Assembly (NCBI RefSeq): GCF_026241165.1
Contig: NZ_JAPFQN010000005.1
Location: 372,001-436,000 of the forward strand
Source: Mangrovivirga halotolerans
GTDB taxonomy: Bacteria > Bacteroidota > Bacteroidia > Cytophagales > Cyclobacteriaceae
Direction of reading: 5' to 3'
DNA length: 64,000 nt
The stretch's first letter is position 1, and each line of letters opens with the position of its first letter. The notes under the pieces were generated by a model. The model saw only the letters and a program-made list of their open reading frames with translations, had not been told where the DNA came from and ran no database searches. This document shows positions 44,979-54,542 of the stretch, piece by piece. Made by a program: the position numbers and the translations under genes.

Positions 44979-46105
44979 GATTTGAAAATGGTTAATTCAG
45001 CTTTATAAATATTCTTCTTTTTAGAAGTTATTAGTTCATGGTTTTCCGGATAGATCAGCTTCAATCGTTTCTTTAAATTCTCTAACCCAATCCCGGGTTC
45101 AGTGTTATCCGGATCTGATTCTTCATAATTATTCTCGATCACAAATCTGAAATGATTTTTATTTATCTCAAAATTGATCTTAATAAATGCATCTTCAGAA
45201 AGGGTTTCCACTCCATGTTTAAAAGCATTTTCGAGTAAAATAATAAATAATAAGGGAGCAATTTTCCCTGACTCTGTAATATCCACATCAAACTTGATAT
45301 CCACTGTCTTGTGGTATCTTATACGATGAAGATCAATATAATTTTTAAGATACTCAATTTCGTCTTCAACCGAAACAGTCTCTTTTTTTCCTTCATAAAT
45401 GGTATATCTCATCATATCAGACAATTTCAAGACCACGTCAGGAGCCTCATCTGATTTTTTTATTGTTAATGAATACAGGTTATTGAGCGTATTGAAAAAG
45501 AAATGGGGATTAACCTGCATTTTAAGCATGGCAAGTTCGGCTTGTGTCTTTTCAGATTTTAATGTCCTTAGCCAAACCCACTGTTCATATATCCAAAGAA
45601 CTATGAATACAGGAATTGGTATCAATAATAGGCTAATTGCCAGGTCTTTTTCTTCTAATTGATAAACTGAAAAGCTTTCAGAAAATAATCTGACATACGA
45701 CCAATAGGCAAAAGCAATGCAATAAATACCAATTATATAATATTTGTATTTATTAAAAAACTTCGGAAAAAACACATAACTGACCCCAATCCAGAATGTT
45801 ATAAGCAAAAAGATAGATACAGGATTATCCGGGATGTTAATCAGTGAATCGACTAGAATTGTAATAATCAGGAGTAATAAAAGACCTGAAATTTTAAATA
45901 CAGTGACCCTTCTCTTCTTCAGATACTTAATGTGGTAAATAGGTAATGAAATCATTATCCACCAGAAAGTAAAAATGAGGATATTAACGATCACTTCACT
46001 TTCATCGATTAATAAAAAACCTATTTCAATTAAAATTGCAGCAAGAATCGCTGTGAGAAAAAACCCATATATGAAGCCCCTGTATTTTTTTATCAACTGA
46101 ATCAT
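44975..46105 (-). CDS. LytS-type sensor histidine kinase (His_kinase family)
   Basis: 376 aa. About six N-terminal membrane segments (1-180) with no extracytoplasmic domain, then a coiled-coil linker (EKTQAELAMLKMQ), the phosphoacceptor region QVNPHFFFNTLNNLYSL and an HATPase-like part with LLFIILLENAFKHGVE and GIGLENLKKRLKLIYP. This is the Bacteroidota partner of LytTR regulators. First gene of the two-gene operon. Confidence 0.93.
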   Translation of the reverse strand: MIQLIKKYRGFIYGFFLTAILAAILIEIGFLLIDESEVIVNILIFTFWWIMISLPIYHIKYLKKRRVTVFKISGLLLLLIITILVDSLINIPDNPVSIFLLITFWIGVSYVFFPKFFNKYKYYIIGIYCIAFAYWSYVRLFSESFSVYQLEEKDLAISLLLIPIPVFIVLWIYEQWVWLRTLKSEKTQAELAMLKMQVNPHFFFNTLNNLYSLTIKKSDEAPDVVLKLSDMMRYTIYEGKKETVSVEDEIEYLKNYIDLHRIRYHKTVDIKFDVDITESGKIAPLLFIILLENAFKHGVETLSEDAFIKINFEINKNHFRFVIENNYEESDPDNTEPGIGLENLKKRLKLIYPENHELITSKKKNIYKAELTIFKS

Positions 46106-46308
46106 TACTCAAAATTACTTTTATCAATCTAACAGCCTAATTATTTTGATGTAAACGGTAATTTTTTATTTCAACTGCCCTATTCTATTGATGAACCTTA
46201 TATACCCTCCTCTCAGGTGGGTTTGAATAGAAATAATCTGCATTGAACACTCTTATTTTTCAAGATACCCCACCCCCATTAAATTCATCATCAACAAAAT
46301 CAAAAAGT

Positions 46309-47175
46309 ATGAATACAATAGAAATACAAAATTTAACCAAGACCTATCCGAATGGTGTCAAAGCACTTGATAATGTTTCTCTTTCAATTTCAAACGGGAT
46401 GTTTGGTCTTCTTGGTGCTAATGGAGCTGGAAAATCAACATTGATGCGGACCATTGCGACTTTACAACAACCTGATTCCGGAACGGTCACATTTAATGAT
46501 ATTGACACTATTAAAAAACCGCAGTTACTCCGTGCACAACTAGGGTATTTACCACAGGAGTTTGGTGTTTATCCCAAAGTGTCTGCCTTGAAATTACTTG
46601 ACTATGTAGCCATTTTAAAAGGTATACTTAATAAAAAAGAGCGTAGAGATCAAATTGAAGCTTTATTGGTTAAGACTAACTTATACCAGCATAGAAAGAA
46701 ATCTGTCTATACCTTTTCAGGCGGAATGAAACAGCGGTTTGGCATCGCCCAGGCCTTGCTTGGAAATCCTAAATTAATCATTGTTGATGAGCCTACAGCC
46801 GGTTTAGATCCCGAAGAAAGAAACCGGTTTCTCAATTTACTCAGTGAAATTGGAGAAAATGTCATTGTAATTTTATCCACTCATATTGTAGAAGATGTGC
46901 ATGCACTCTGTTCTCGCATGGCTATTCTGGCTAATGGAACAATCATTAAAGAAGGTAAACCTACCGACCTGGTTAATGAACTGAATGGCCACATCTGGTC
47001 AAAGACATTAAGTAAAAATAGGCTTGATGATATTTTGTCTCTTCCGGTTATTTCCACCCGGATAGTTTCCGGAAATACTCAGGTAAGGGTAAAATCCGGA
47101 TCTATTCCTGGTCCTGAGTTCGAACCGGTGAGTCCAACTCTCGAGGATGTCTATTTCACCAGTTCCATAAATTAA
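46309..47175 (+). CDS. ABC transporter ATP-binding protein
   Basis: The ATG at 46309 (MNTIEIQNLTKTYPNGVKAL) is the start; the upstream 22 codons from a TTG do not look coding. Walker A GLLGANGAGKST, Q-loop YLPQEFGVY, signature FSGGMKQRFGIAQAL, Walker B LIIVDEPTAGLDPEER and the switch His in LSTHIVEDV are all present. It is followed after 23 bp by the permease-peptidase fusion, so the two form one exporter of the type-2 ABC family. Confidence 0.92.
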   Translation: MNTIEIQNLTKTYPNGVKALDNVSLSISNGMFGLLGANGAGKSTLMRTIATLQQPDSGTVTFNDIDTIKKPQLLRAQLGYLPQEFGVYPKVSALKLLDYVAILKGILNKKERRDQIEALLVKTNLYQHRKKSVYTFSGGMKQRFGIAQALLGNPKLIIVDEPTAGLDPEERNRFLNLLSEIGENVIVILSTHIVEDVHALCSRMAILANGTIIKEGKPTDLVNELNGHIWSKTLSKNRLDDILSLPVISTRIVSGNTQVRVKSGSIPGPEFEPVSPTLEDVYFTSSIN

Positions 47176-47198
47176 AACTCCTTTCAAAACATTTTACT

Positions 47199-50100
47199 AT
47201 GGTTTCAAATCTAATCAAATTCGAACTTTTCTATCAACGAAAGCAAAGATCCCTGTATCTTTTGTCTATTCTGTTTTTGCTGATTGGTATTGTTGTAGGA
47301 AGCAAGGGGTATGCACCGGCAAACATCAACTATGATTCAATGTTTCAGCTTAGTTTTAATACGGGTATAATGACCCTCGGAGTTCCTTTTATCGCGATGT
47401 TTTTTGCCATAAGCGGAGTAATCAGGGACAATAAGCATCAGTTGGAGCAAATTGTTTACAGCACCCCTGTGGATAAAAAGCAATATTTTATCAGCCGTCT
47501 CAGTGGTGTTATATGCTTTAGCATTATTACTTTCACCCCTTTTCTTATAGGCTTTTATGTCGGCACACTTTCTCCTGAACTCGACCCTGACCGTATTTCC
47601 GGATTTAATTTGATGAATTACATCAGGACTTTTCTGATATTTATCATTCCGAATGTAATCATTTCCTCTGCTATTATATTTACAGTAGCACTTCTCACAA
47701 AGAATAATTTAGCTACCTACCTGAGTGCAATATGTATTTATGCAGCTTACATCCTCTGCTCAATGGTATTAAATTCGCCGATAATGGCTCAGTCTATTCC
47801 TGCCACTCCAGAAGGATTAATGATCGCATCTCTTGCAGATCCATTTGGCATGTCAGCAATATTTGAGCAGACCCAATTCTGGACAACCTTTCAAAAGAAT
47901 AATCAATCAATTCAGTTAGCAGGATATTTACTTTGGAATCGTATAATCTGGTTATCTCTATCCGGGGTAATCTTATTTGTAGGTTATTTTTCATTTTCTT
48001 TTAGAAAGATCAGGAATAAAGCAAGGCAAAAGAAACAATCAAAAAGAGAGAACTCACCCGAAGCAACTTATTCAGCTGTGAATACCCAACAATCATTTCA
48101 GTCTAAGGTGCTCATTATTATCACTTTGATAAAATCTGAATTAAAGTCTGTATTCAAGAGTCTTCCTTTTATAGGTATCATAATTGTCTGGGTTGGCATG
48201 GTGGTTATAGAGAACTATGCCAGAGTCGTTGACGGTGGTGAATATAATAATAGCATGTATCCCACATCTAATCTTTTGATCGGATATTTCACTGAAATAC
48301 TAACTTTCATCGCCCTTATTTTGATCGTATTCTATAGTGGAGAATTAGTTTGGCGAAATAAAGAAAGTAAGATAAATGAAATCATAGATTCTACCCCGGT
48401 TTCGAATAGCCAGCTATTTATTTCAAAGTTGATAGCCTTAATTGGACTTCCTTTCATTTTAATCTTATCCGGAATACTATTTTCGGTCTGCTTTCAACTT
48501 TACCTGGGATATGAGGATCTTGATATTAGTCTTTATCTTTCTACATTCTATTTCCACGGATTAAGATTTTTGTTTTATTGCTTTTTAGCGATGTTTATAA
48601 ACCATCTTATATCAAAGAAATATCTGGCCATGGGAATCACCGGGATTTTGATCCTGTTATTTGGTAGTTTTCCTGAAAGTATTGGTTTAGAGCATCCCCT
48701 TTTCAGATTGGGCATTTCACCGATTCCTTCATTTACCAATATGAATGGTTTTATTATCAAATCAGAAGCATTTCACCACTATGCATGGTACTGGGTTTCT
48801 TTCGGTTTATTATTATCCGTTGTTGCCTTTCAGCTTCTAAATCGAGGATATACCACCATCAAGTTTCGATTGACTAACATTCAATGGAATAAATACAATG
48901 TAGCTTTTACCATTTTGATCCTTACAAGCTTTGTAGCCTCTGCAGCATCCATTTATTATCATACAAATATTAAAAATGATTACAGGTCAAATGCTGAATT
49001 ACTGGATCAGAAGGAACAATATGAAAGACTCTACAAGCAATATGACAGCTTAGATCGCTTAAACCATTTGTCATGGAAAAACTATGTGGCTTTATTCCCC
49101 TCTAAACATCGCTACACAGTAAAAGCTCAACACGTATTACAAAACAAGAATGATATTCCGGTATATAAGGTTTTGATAAATGAACGGACAAAACTTTCAA
49201 ATCTGGAGATTCAAAGGGGGAAACTTTCCACTTACGATTCTATTCACGGTATCTACTTATTCGAATTCAAAAATGGAATTTTACCCGGAGAGGTAGTCAA
49301 GATGAATTATACTTTAGAAAAAAGCTCCTCTCCATTCAATGTCGACCGTGCGATAGTTGAAAATGGAAGTTATATCACATTCAGAGATTTTGAACCGATG
49401 CTGGGCTATAGTTCTTCAAAAGAAATAAAAGATGAGTATGAGCGAAAAAAACGGGGACTTCCGATAGAAAAAGTTAAAGCCGGAGATGAACATATTTTAA
49501 CAAGCGAAACCAATGTTGAAAAAATATCCTATGAAACAGTCATTTCTACCGAGGCTGATCAAATTGCTATTGGTTCAGGAAATCTGATTAAGCAATGGAA
49601 AATAAATGACAGGAACTACTTTTATTATAAAACCCCTGTAAAAGTGATTCCTTCAGTTGGGTACTTTTCAGCTAAATATGAAAAAAGGGTAAAAGAGTAT
49701 AATGGTATTTCTATTGAGCTTTACTATCATCCTGAACATTATCAAAACATCGGTCTGATAGAAGAAAGTGTAATTGAAACATTGGACTATTGCATAAAAA
49801 ACTACAGCTCATACCCGTTTGATCATCTAAGAATCGCTGAGGTTCCCGGACATTGGCCTTTTGGTGGGTTCAGCCATCCCGGAACCATAAGCATGGTTGA
49901 GGACCGTCTTTATTTAGTAGATGTTAGAAACACCGAAACTTTTAACCTGGTGGCCAAACGAACCATTCATGAAGTAGCTCATCAATGGTGGGGAGGTATC
50001 TTAACACCCAAAATTGTAGAAGGAGGTTCAATATTTCTAGAAGGATTTGCAAAATACACCGAATCTGCTGTCATGGAAAAAATGTATGGAAAGGGAGCAA

Positions 50101-50756
50101 GCTGGCAAATTGCTAAAAACGCAAACGACACATATTTTAAAGGAAGATCATTCTCTAATGATCCTGAGCCTCCTGTCTACCTGGAGAATAATGAACATTA
50201 CCTCGCTTATGGTAAACATTATACAGTTTTGATGGCGGTAAGAGAGTTGATCGGAGAAGAAAAGATGAATAAAGTGATGAGAATGCTTATCGATCGATAC
50301 CATGAAACTGATGAACTCAAATTAACTTCATTGGAATTGATCAAAGAACTATATAAAATTACTCCTGATACCTATCATGAATTAATAAATGACTGGTTTA
50401 AACGGATTGTACGATATGATCTTTCAATCGACAATGTGGATATAACCAAAACCGATAATGGAAAATTTCGGGTAGCAATTAAGATTAAATCTGATCGATA
50501 TCAATTGAATGGTTCCGGAGAAGAGATAAAAATTGATCTGAATGAACCAATTCCAATTGGTCTGTTTAACGGACATCCATCAACGGTAAAGTCTGATAAC
50601 GATATTATTTATTATCAAGCCGTTGACCTGAAACAAGGTGTACAGGAAATTGTCATTGAAGTGGATGAAAAACCTGAATATGTTGTGATTGATCCTTATA
50701 TAACCAGATCTGATAACAACATTTATGACAATGAAATATTGATCGAGAATAAATGA
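47199..50756 (+). CDS. ABC transporter permease fused to M1 family aminopeptidase
   Basis: 1185 aa. Residues 1-about 590 carry about a dozen membrane helices in two ABC-2-type permease halves. Residues about 600-1185 are an M1 metallopeptidase: zinc motif HEVAHQWWGG (His924, Glu925, His928) and third ligand Glu948 in FLEGFAKYTE. The spacing between HEXXH and this Glu is 19 residues, one more than classical M1, which I recall as normal for this ABC-fused subfamily. The peptidase would face the periplasm. The divergent LytS/LytR pair is the likely regulator. Confidence 0.88.
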   Translation: MVSNLIKFELFYQRKQRSLYLLSILFLLIGIVVGSKGYAPANINYDSMFQLSFNTGIMTLGVPFIAMFFAISGVIRDNKHQLEQIVYSTPVDKKQYFISRLSGVICFSIITFTPFLIGFYVGTLSPELDPDRISGFNLMNYIRTFLIFIIPNVIISSAIIFTVALLTKNNLATYLSAICIYAAYILCSMVLNSPIMAQSIPATPEGLMIASLADPFGMSAIFEQTQFWTTFQKNNQSIQLAGYLLWNRIIWLSLSGVILFVGYFSFSFRKIRNKARQKKQSKRENSPEATYSAVNTQQSFQSKVLIIITLIKSELKSVFKSLPFIGIIIVWVGMVVIENYARVVDGGEYNNSMYPTSNLLIGYFTEILTFIALILIVFYSGELVWRNKESKINEIIDSTPVSNSQLFISKLIALIGLPFILILSGILFSVCFQLYLGYEDLDISLYLSTFYFHGLRFLFYCFLAMFINHLISKKYLAMGITGILILLFGSFPESIGLEHPLFRLGISPIPSFTNMNGFIIKSEAFHHYAWYWVSFGLLLSVVAFQLLNRGYTTIKFRLTNIQWNKYNVAFTILILTSFVASAASIYYHTNIKNDYRSNAELLDQKEQYERLYKQYDSLDRLNHLSWKNYVALFPSKHRYTVKAQHVLQNKNDIPVYKVLINERTKLSNLEIQRGKLSTYDSIHGIYLFEFKNGILPGEVVKMNYTLEKSSSPFNVDRAIVENGSYITFRDFEPMLGYSSSKEIKDEYERKKRGLPIEKVKAGDEHILTSETNVEKISYETVISTEADQIAIGSGNLIKQWKINDRNYFYYKTPVKVIPSVGYFSAKYEKRVKEYNGISIELYYHPEHYQNIGLIEESVIETLDYCIKNYSSYPFDHLRIAEVPGHWPFGGFSHPGTISMVEDRLYLVDVRNTETFNLVAKRTIHEVAHQWWGGILTPKIVEGGSIFLEGFAKYTESAVMEKMYGKGASWQIAKNANDTYFKGRSFSNDPEPPVYLENNEHYLAYGKHYTVLMAVRELIGEEKMNKVMRMLIDRYHETDELKLTSLELIKELYKITPDTYHELINDWFKRIVRYDLSIDNVDITKTDNGKFRVAIKIKSDRYQLNGSGEEIKIDLNEPIPIGLFNGHPSTVKSDNDIIYYQAVDLKQGVQEIVIEVDEKPEYVVIDPYITRSDNNIYDNEILIENK

Positions 50757-50767
50757 CTGATAACAAG

Positions 50768-50806
50768 ACTAAAGCGGCAGACTAAATCCTGTTGCTTTAG
50801 TTTTTT
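50768..50806. terminator. Bidirectional Rho-independent terminator
   Basis: ACTAAAGC...GCTTTAGT with an inner CAG/CTG pairing and a T-run. It serves the ABC/M1 operon and touches the stop codon of the convergent 83-aa gene. Confidence 0.82.
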
Positions 50807-51057
50807 CAAGTAATTCTGGATTCTGAATAAAGATCATAAGCGGCAATCAGGGATTCTCTGCCAGTAGCTTCCCCGTAATTTTCATATTGCTTGATCTTAT
50901 CCCGCTCTTCGAGGTAAACAGGCTTATAAATGGAATCAGCTTCATCCCATATTACAAGCATGTAATGATAGCTTAATTTACTTTCACGGCCTTCTTCCAG
51001 CCATTGATCAAACACTTCTTCATCGAGGGATTTTGGAAAACCTAACCCGTCAAACAT
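50806..51057 (-). CDS. Small hypothetical protein (83 aa)
   Basis: 83 aa, soluble, acidic: FDQWLEEGRESKLSYHYMLV, then WDEADSIYKPVYLEERDKI and YGEATGRESLIAAYDLYSES. The layout suggests an alpha/beta fold with a conserved-looking YHYMLVIWDE strand. Not recognised. Separate promoter from the next 83-aa gene (132-bp gap). Confidence 0.6.
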   Translation of the reverse strand: MFDGLGFPKSLDEEVFDQWLEEGRESKLSYHYMLVIWDEADSIYKPVYLEERDKIKQYENYGEATGRESLIAAYDLYSESRIT

Positions 51058-51189
51058 AACTAATTTGGTAAATCGTGATAATTATTGGCAATTTAGATAT
51101 CTAATTATTACTGTACAATATTGTTAATAACAAAACTGTCAACAACAAACATAAATAACTGAAAATCTGATTATTAACCAGTGAAATCA

Positions 51190-51441
51190 TTATTCAATCC
51201 AGGCGATTTTCACAATGTCATCGGTTTCTATTCTAAAGTTTCCAAACCGTGTGCCACCTCTTACTAAAATAGCAGGCGGCATTTCAGGAACAACCACCTC
51301 TCCATAATCTTTTTTATCAGAGCTCGTGATGACATGACTTGCAAGTCTTACTTCGACAATCTCTCCATTTTTTTTGATTAGCTGTAATTTTGAACCCAGG
51401 GGTATATTTTTTATCGCATCTTCTACTTCTTGCTTTGTCAT
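51190..51441 (-). CDS. Small hypothetical protein with SH3-like barrel pattern (83 aa)
   Basis: 83 aa. Alternating strands (LGSKLQLIKKNGEIVEVRLA, IETDDIVKIAWIE) resemble a small SH3- or Sm-like barrel that reads a ligand; no catalytic motif. Family not recognised. Upstream of it is the GH16 terminator. Confidence 0.58.
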   Translation of the reverse strand: MTKQEVEDAIKNIPLGSKLQLIKKNGEIVEVRLASHVITSSDKKDYGEVVVPEMPPAILVRGGTRFGNFRIETDDIVKIAWIE

Positions 51442-51512
51442 AACATCTGGTTTGTTTACTTATTAAACCTTCTTTTATATCAGATTGTTATGAAAGTAAA
51501 TCCTCTGAAAAA

Positions 51513-51546
51513 CAAAAAAGCTGTCACCAAATGGCAACAGCTTTGT
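51513..51546. terminator. Rho-independent terminator of the GH16 gene
   Basis: AAAAAAGCTGT and ACAGCTTTGT flank an 11-base loop, 21 bp after the minus-strand GH16 stop codon; the A-run becomes a U-run on the minus-strand transcript. Confidence 0.8.
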
Positions 51547-51566
51547 AGCTCTTCTATTCATTTTAA

Positions 51567-54035
51567 TCAATTAGTCTTAAGTACTTTAAACTTGTAAATA
51601 TCCTGATCTGTTATTAAGTGAAGCAGGAATATACCCTCCTGAGGTAGTACGCCATTAAATTCAATTGTGTGATTTCCTTCAGAATATATTTCGCTATCGG
51701 ATTTATATACTCGTGAACCTTTCAGATCATAAATTTCAAACCTGACAGAAGAATTATCTCTTAATTGAAAATATAATTTGAATTCCTCACCTGCCGGATT
51801 CGGATAGATCATTGCTTTTTCAAAAGGGCGCTGATCTTCTGTCAGGGACACCTCAGATGCAAATCTTGCCTGAGAACCGTTAGTACAGGTGAGCACATTA
51901 TTTCCAGAGTTATACGGCAAACTATACACTACATCATCCACACAAAAATCAACAGTCAATGATCCCTTAGCCGATTGCGAAGTCACAAATGAAGCAACCC
52001 CGGAACTATTGGTTGTGGCCTGAACTGATTCACTGAAAGAGCCAGAAAATGTACCGGTTACATCTGCTCCCGATACCGGATTACCAAGATCATCAACAAT
52101 GGTTACTTCTGCAGTACCAACTTTTGCTCCTCTACCAATACCAGTGGTTCCGGTAATAATCGACGAAACGAATACTTCAGAAGCTGTACCAGTTTGTTGA
52201 CCGGTTACACTAATTGCAGCAGATGTTGTTGTTGCTCCCTGATCATCAGTAGCTGTGGCCGTAACAGAAAATGTTCCTGTTCCTATTGTCCAGTCAACTT
52301 CAAAAGGACTGCTCGTTGCAATCCCGACACGATTACCATCAACAAAATATTCTACCTGGTTAACACTACCATCAGTATCTGTAGCATCAGCTTGTAAAGC
52401 TACAATTGATCCGCTGTCGAATGTGGAGCCATCTGCCGGTGCAGTAATTGAAATAGAAGGTGGTTGATTTGAGGTTCCTCCTTCATCAACTCGATAACTA
52501 TCCAGATTATCAAAATAATAAGTATCACCGGTTTGGGTATTTGAATTGAATAAGATAATCATTTTACCCACTCCAGCATCATCTGCTGCAGGGTCTGGTC
52601 TGTCCAGTAGTGTAAAGTATAATCTTTCCCATTGATTTTGTACAGAGGTAGTGGCAACATAGCGACTATGTCGTCCAGAAGGATAATTTGTTGGAGTTGC
52701 ATCCGGAGTTTCAAGTTGTATGAGTATATCTGTACCTACGGGTGCTTCAGTATAGACGTCCATATAAAACTTTTTGTCCTTGTTCACATATTCTGCCGCA
52801 TTAGTAATGTTAGAAACATTATAAACTAATACATCAAATGTTTCAGTGCTGTTTCGAACATATTCTCCTGATAATGCAGAGGTGTTGATTCCTGATTGAG
52901 AAGGATTGGATACCTCAGTAAAAGTTCCAGTATAAGAATCAAGTGTCGCGGTTGCCGGTTCATCAAAATTCTCAAAACTAAAATCTTTGATAAAAGGAGG
53001 TTCTACAATAACATGCGTTCCCAATTGAACAGTTTCGCAACCGGTGGAAAAAGAAGCATTTACAGAGCCACTGGCATTACCAAAATCGACGACAATTTCA
53101 GGAGACCCCTGCCCGGAAACGATGGTTGCTCCGGCTGGTACAGTCCACGAAACATTCGTGTTATTTGAAATATTTCCAATTTTATAGGTTACACTTGATG
53201 CTGCATTTACCACTACTCGGTCTCCAGTTATATAGGGTTTGAAGCCATCATAAACACGAACATATTCTACATCCATTGTAGCCGGAAAAATACTATCATC
53301 TACTTCACCGCCCAGATTACCCCCTACAGCTACATTTAAAAGCATATGAAAACGCTCATTAAACGGCCATATTTCAGGAGAAAGGTCCGCATCAGTTTTA
53401 GTTTGAAATAAAACACCATCGACATACCATCTTACTTCGTTTGGCTCCCACTCAATTGCAAACTCATGAAAGCCCTCCGGAAATGTTCCATTATGAAGTT
53501 TGTAAGTCGTTCCCTGGTACTGGTGAGTCGCTCCATAGTGCATGTATCCCAGAGTTTCATCCGGATTAGCACCAACAAACTCCATAATATCAATCTCGCC
53601 ACTGGTAGGCCACCCACCATATACTTCATCTGTCGGTAGCATCCAGAATGCCGGCCAAAGTCCTGCACCGGAAGGCAACTTGATTAAGGCTTCAAACCGG
53701 CCATAGGTAAAATCACCCTTATTAAGGGTTCTGATTCTACCTGAAGTGTATTGCTTACCACGAATTCTTTCTTTTTTAGCGGTAATGTGTAATTGCCCAT
53801 TACTTAAAGTAACATTTGCTTCCTGATAACTTTGTAGTTCGTTGTTACCCCATCCACAAATAGATTCGGCACATCCGTCTCCGATCTGGTAACTCCACTT
53901 ATTAAGGTCAAGTGTCGTTCCTTCAAATTCATCTGCCCAAACGATATTAGGGCATTGGGCCTGCACAGAATGGCAGACCATGAAGATCATAGCAATGCAT
54001 ATAAATGCACGCATTTTAAGGTTGAAGTTTTTCAT
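51567..54035 (-). CDS. Glycoside hydrolase family 16 beta-glucanase (laminarinase-like) with T9SS sorting domain
   Basis: 822 aa. Signal peptide ends at SVQAQ (about residue 27). GH16 catalytic domain at about 30-265 with the active-site motif SGEIDIMEFVG (nucleophile Glu147, Asp149, acid/base Glu152) and substrate-cleft Trp residues WPAFWMLP. Then a PKD-like domain (about 270-345), a carbohydrate-binding-like beta sandwich (about 350-510), an Ig-like domain (PPSISITAPADGSTF, about 520-615), another Ig-like domain and a C-terminal T9SS type A sorting domain (MIYPNPAGEEFKLYF to end). It would be secreted and act on beta-1,3-glucans such as laminarin. A LacI-type palindrome lies 94 bp upstream. 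Confidence 0.92.
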   Translation of the reverse strand: MKNFNLKMRAFICIAMIFMVCHSVQAQCPNIVWADEFEGTTLDLNKWSYQIGDGCAESICGWGNNELQSYQEANVTLSNGQLHITAKKERIRGKQYTSGRIRTLNKGDFTYGRFEALIKLPSGAGLWPAFWMLPTDEVYGGWPTSGEIDIMEFVGANPDETLGYMHYGATHQYQGTTYKLHNGTFPEGFHEFAIEWEPNEVRWYVDGVLFQTKTDADLSPEIWPFNERFHMLLNVAVGGNLGGEVDDSIFPATMDVEYVRVYDGFKPYITGDRVVVNAASSVTYKIGNISNNTNVSWTVPAGATIVSGQGSPEIVVDFGNASGSVNASFSTGCETVQLGTHVIVEPPFIKDFSFENFDEPATATLDSYTGTFTEVSNPSQSGINTSALSGEYVRNSTETFDVLVYNVSNITNAAEYVNKDKKFYMDVYTEAPVGTDILIQLETPDATPTNYPSGRHSRYVATTSVQNQWERLYFTLLDRPDPAADDAGVGKMIILFNSNTQTGDTYYFDNLDSYRVDEGGTSNQPPSISITAPADGSTFDSGSIVALQADATDTDGSVNQVEYFVDGNRVGIATSSPFEVDWTIGTGTFSVTATATDDQGATTTSAAISVTGQQTGTASEVFVSSIITGTTGIGRGAKVGTAEVTIVDDLGNPVSGADVTGTFSGSFSESVQATTNSSGVASFVTSQSAKGSLTVDFCVDDVVYSLPYNSGNNVLTCTNGSQARFASEVSLTEDQRPFEKAMIYPNPAGEEFKLYFQLRDNSSVRFEIYDLKGSRVYKSDSEIYSEGNHTIEFNGVLPQEGIFLLHLITDQDIYKFKVLKTN

Positions 54036-54542
54036 GTTTTAATTGGTTTGGTTAAAGTCCTGATTGACTATAATCATATTACGACAATTAACTGATTAAC
54101 CCCAATTTCACACTACATCAATAGTACATCAAACGTTTGAAATGAACCTCAACAATAATACATCGAATTTTAAAGATCTTTTTACTTAAAAAGAATTAGA
54201 GTGATTTTTAGATCTGGAATTAACTACATCTTTTCTAACAAATATAATTTCTCATAGATACATCTTAATGATCATTATAAATTTTCATGTCTTTCGGAAA
54301 GATTGAAATTATTCAACAGGATATAAAAAGAGGTAAATGCACAATTACAGATTTTTAAATTATAACTTTTTCAATTCACTCTATCTGAATGACTTAGATT
54401 TTAATAAAAATATAATGACGTTTAAAGACAACCTGAATATGATAATTAAGTATAAGAAATAAGCCCAACTTTGATGATAACCCGGTATTACAATTGTCAA
54501 TTGAGTAATTTGAAATTTTCATTAAAACTTTAATCATAACAA
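54036..54542. other. 507-bp intergenic region between GH16 and MFS genes
   Basis: Divergent promoter region, AT-rich. Contains one notable palindrome (listed) and no convincing gene. Confidence 0.55.
54129..54140. promoter_or_regulatory. LacI/GalR-type operator candidate
   Basis: TCAAACGTTTGA is a perfect 12-bp palindrome with the central CG and flanking A/T arms that characterise LacI-family sites. It lies 94 bp upstream of the GH16 start, where a sugar-responsive repressor could act. Confidence 0.5.

Noticed and set aside
54287-54358. 23-codon frame starting MSFGKIEIIQQ in the GH16-MFS gap
   Set aside because: Too short, no upstream signal and no recognisable domain.
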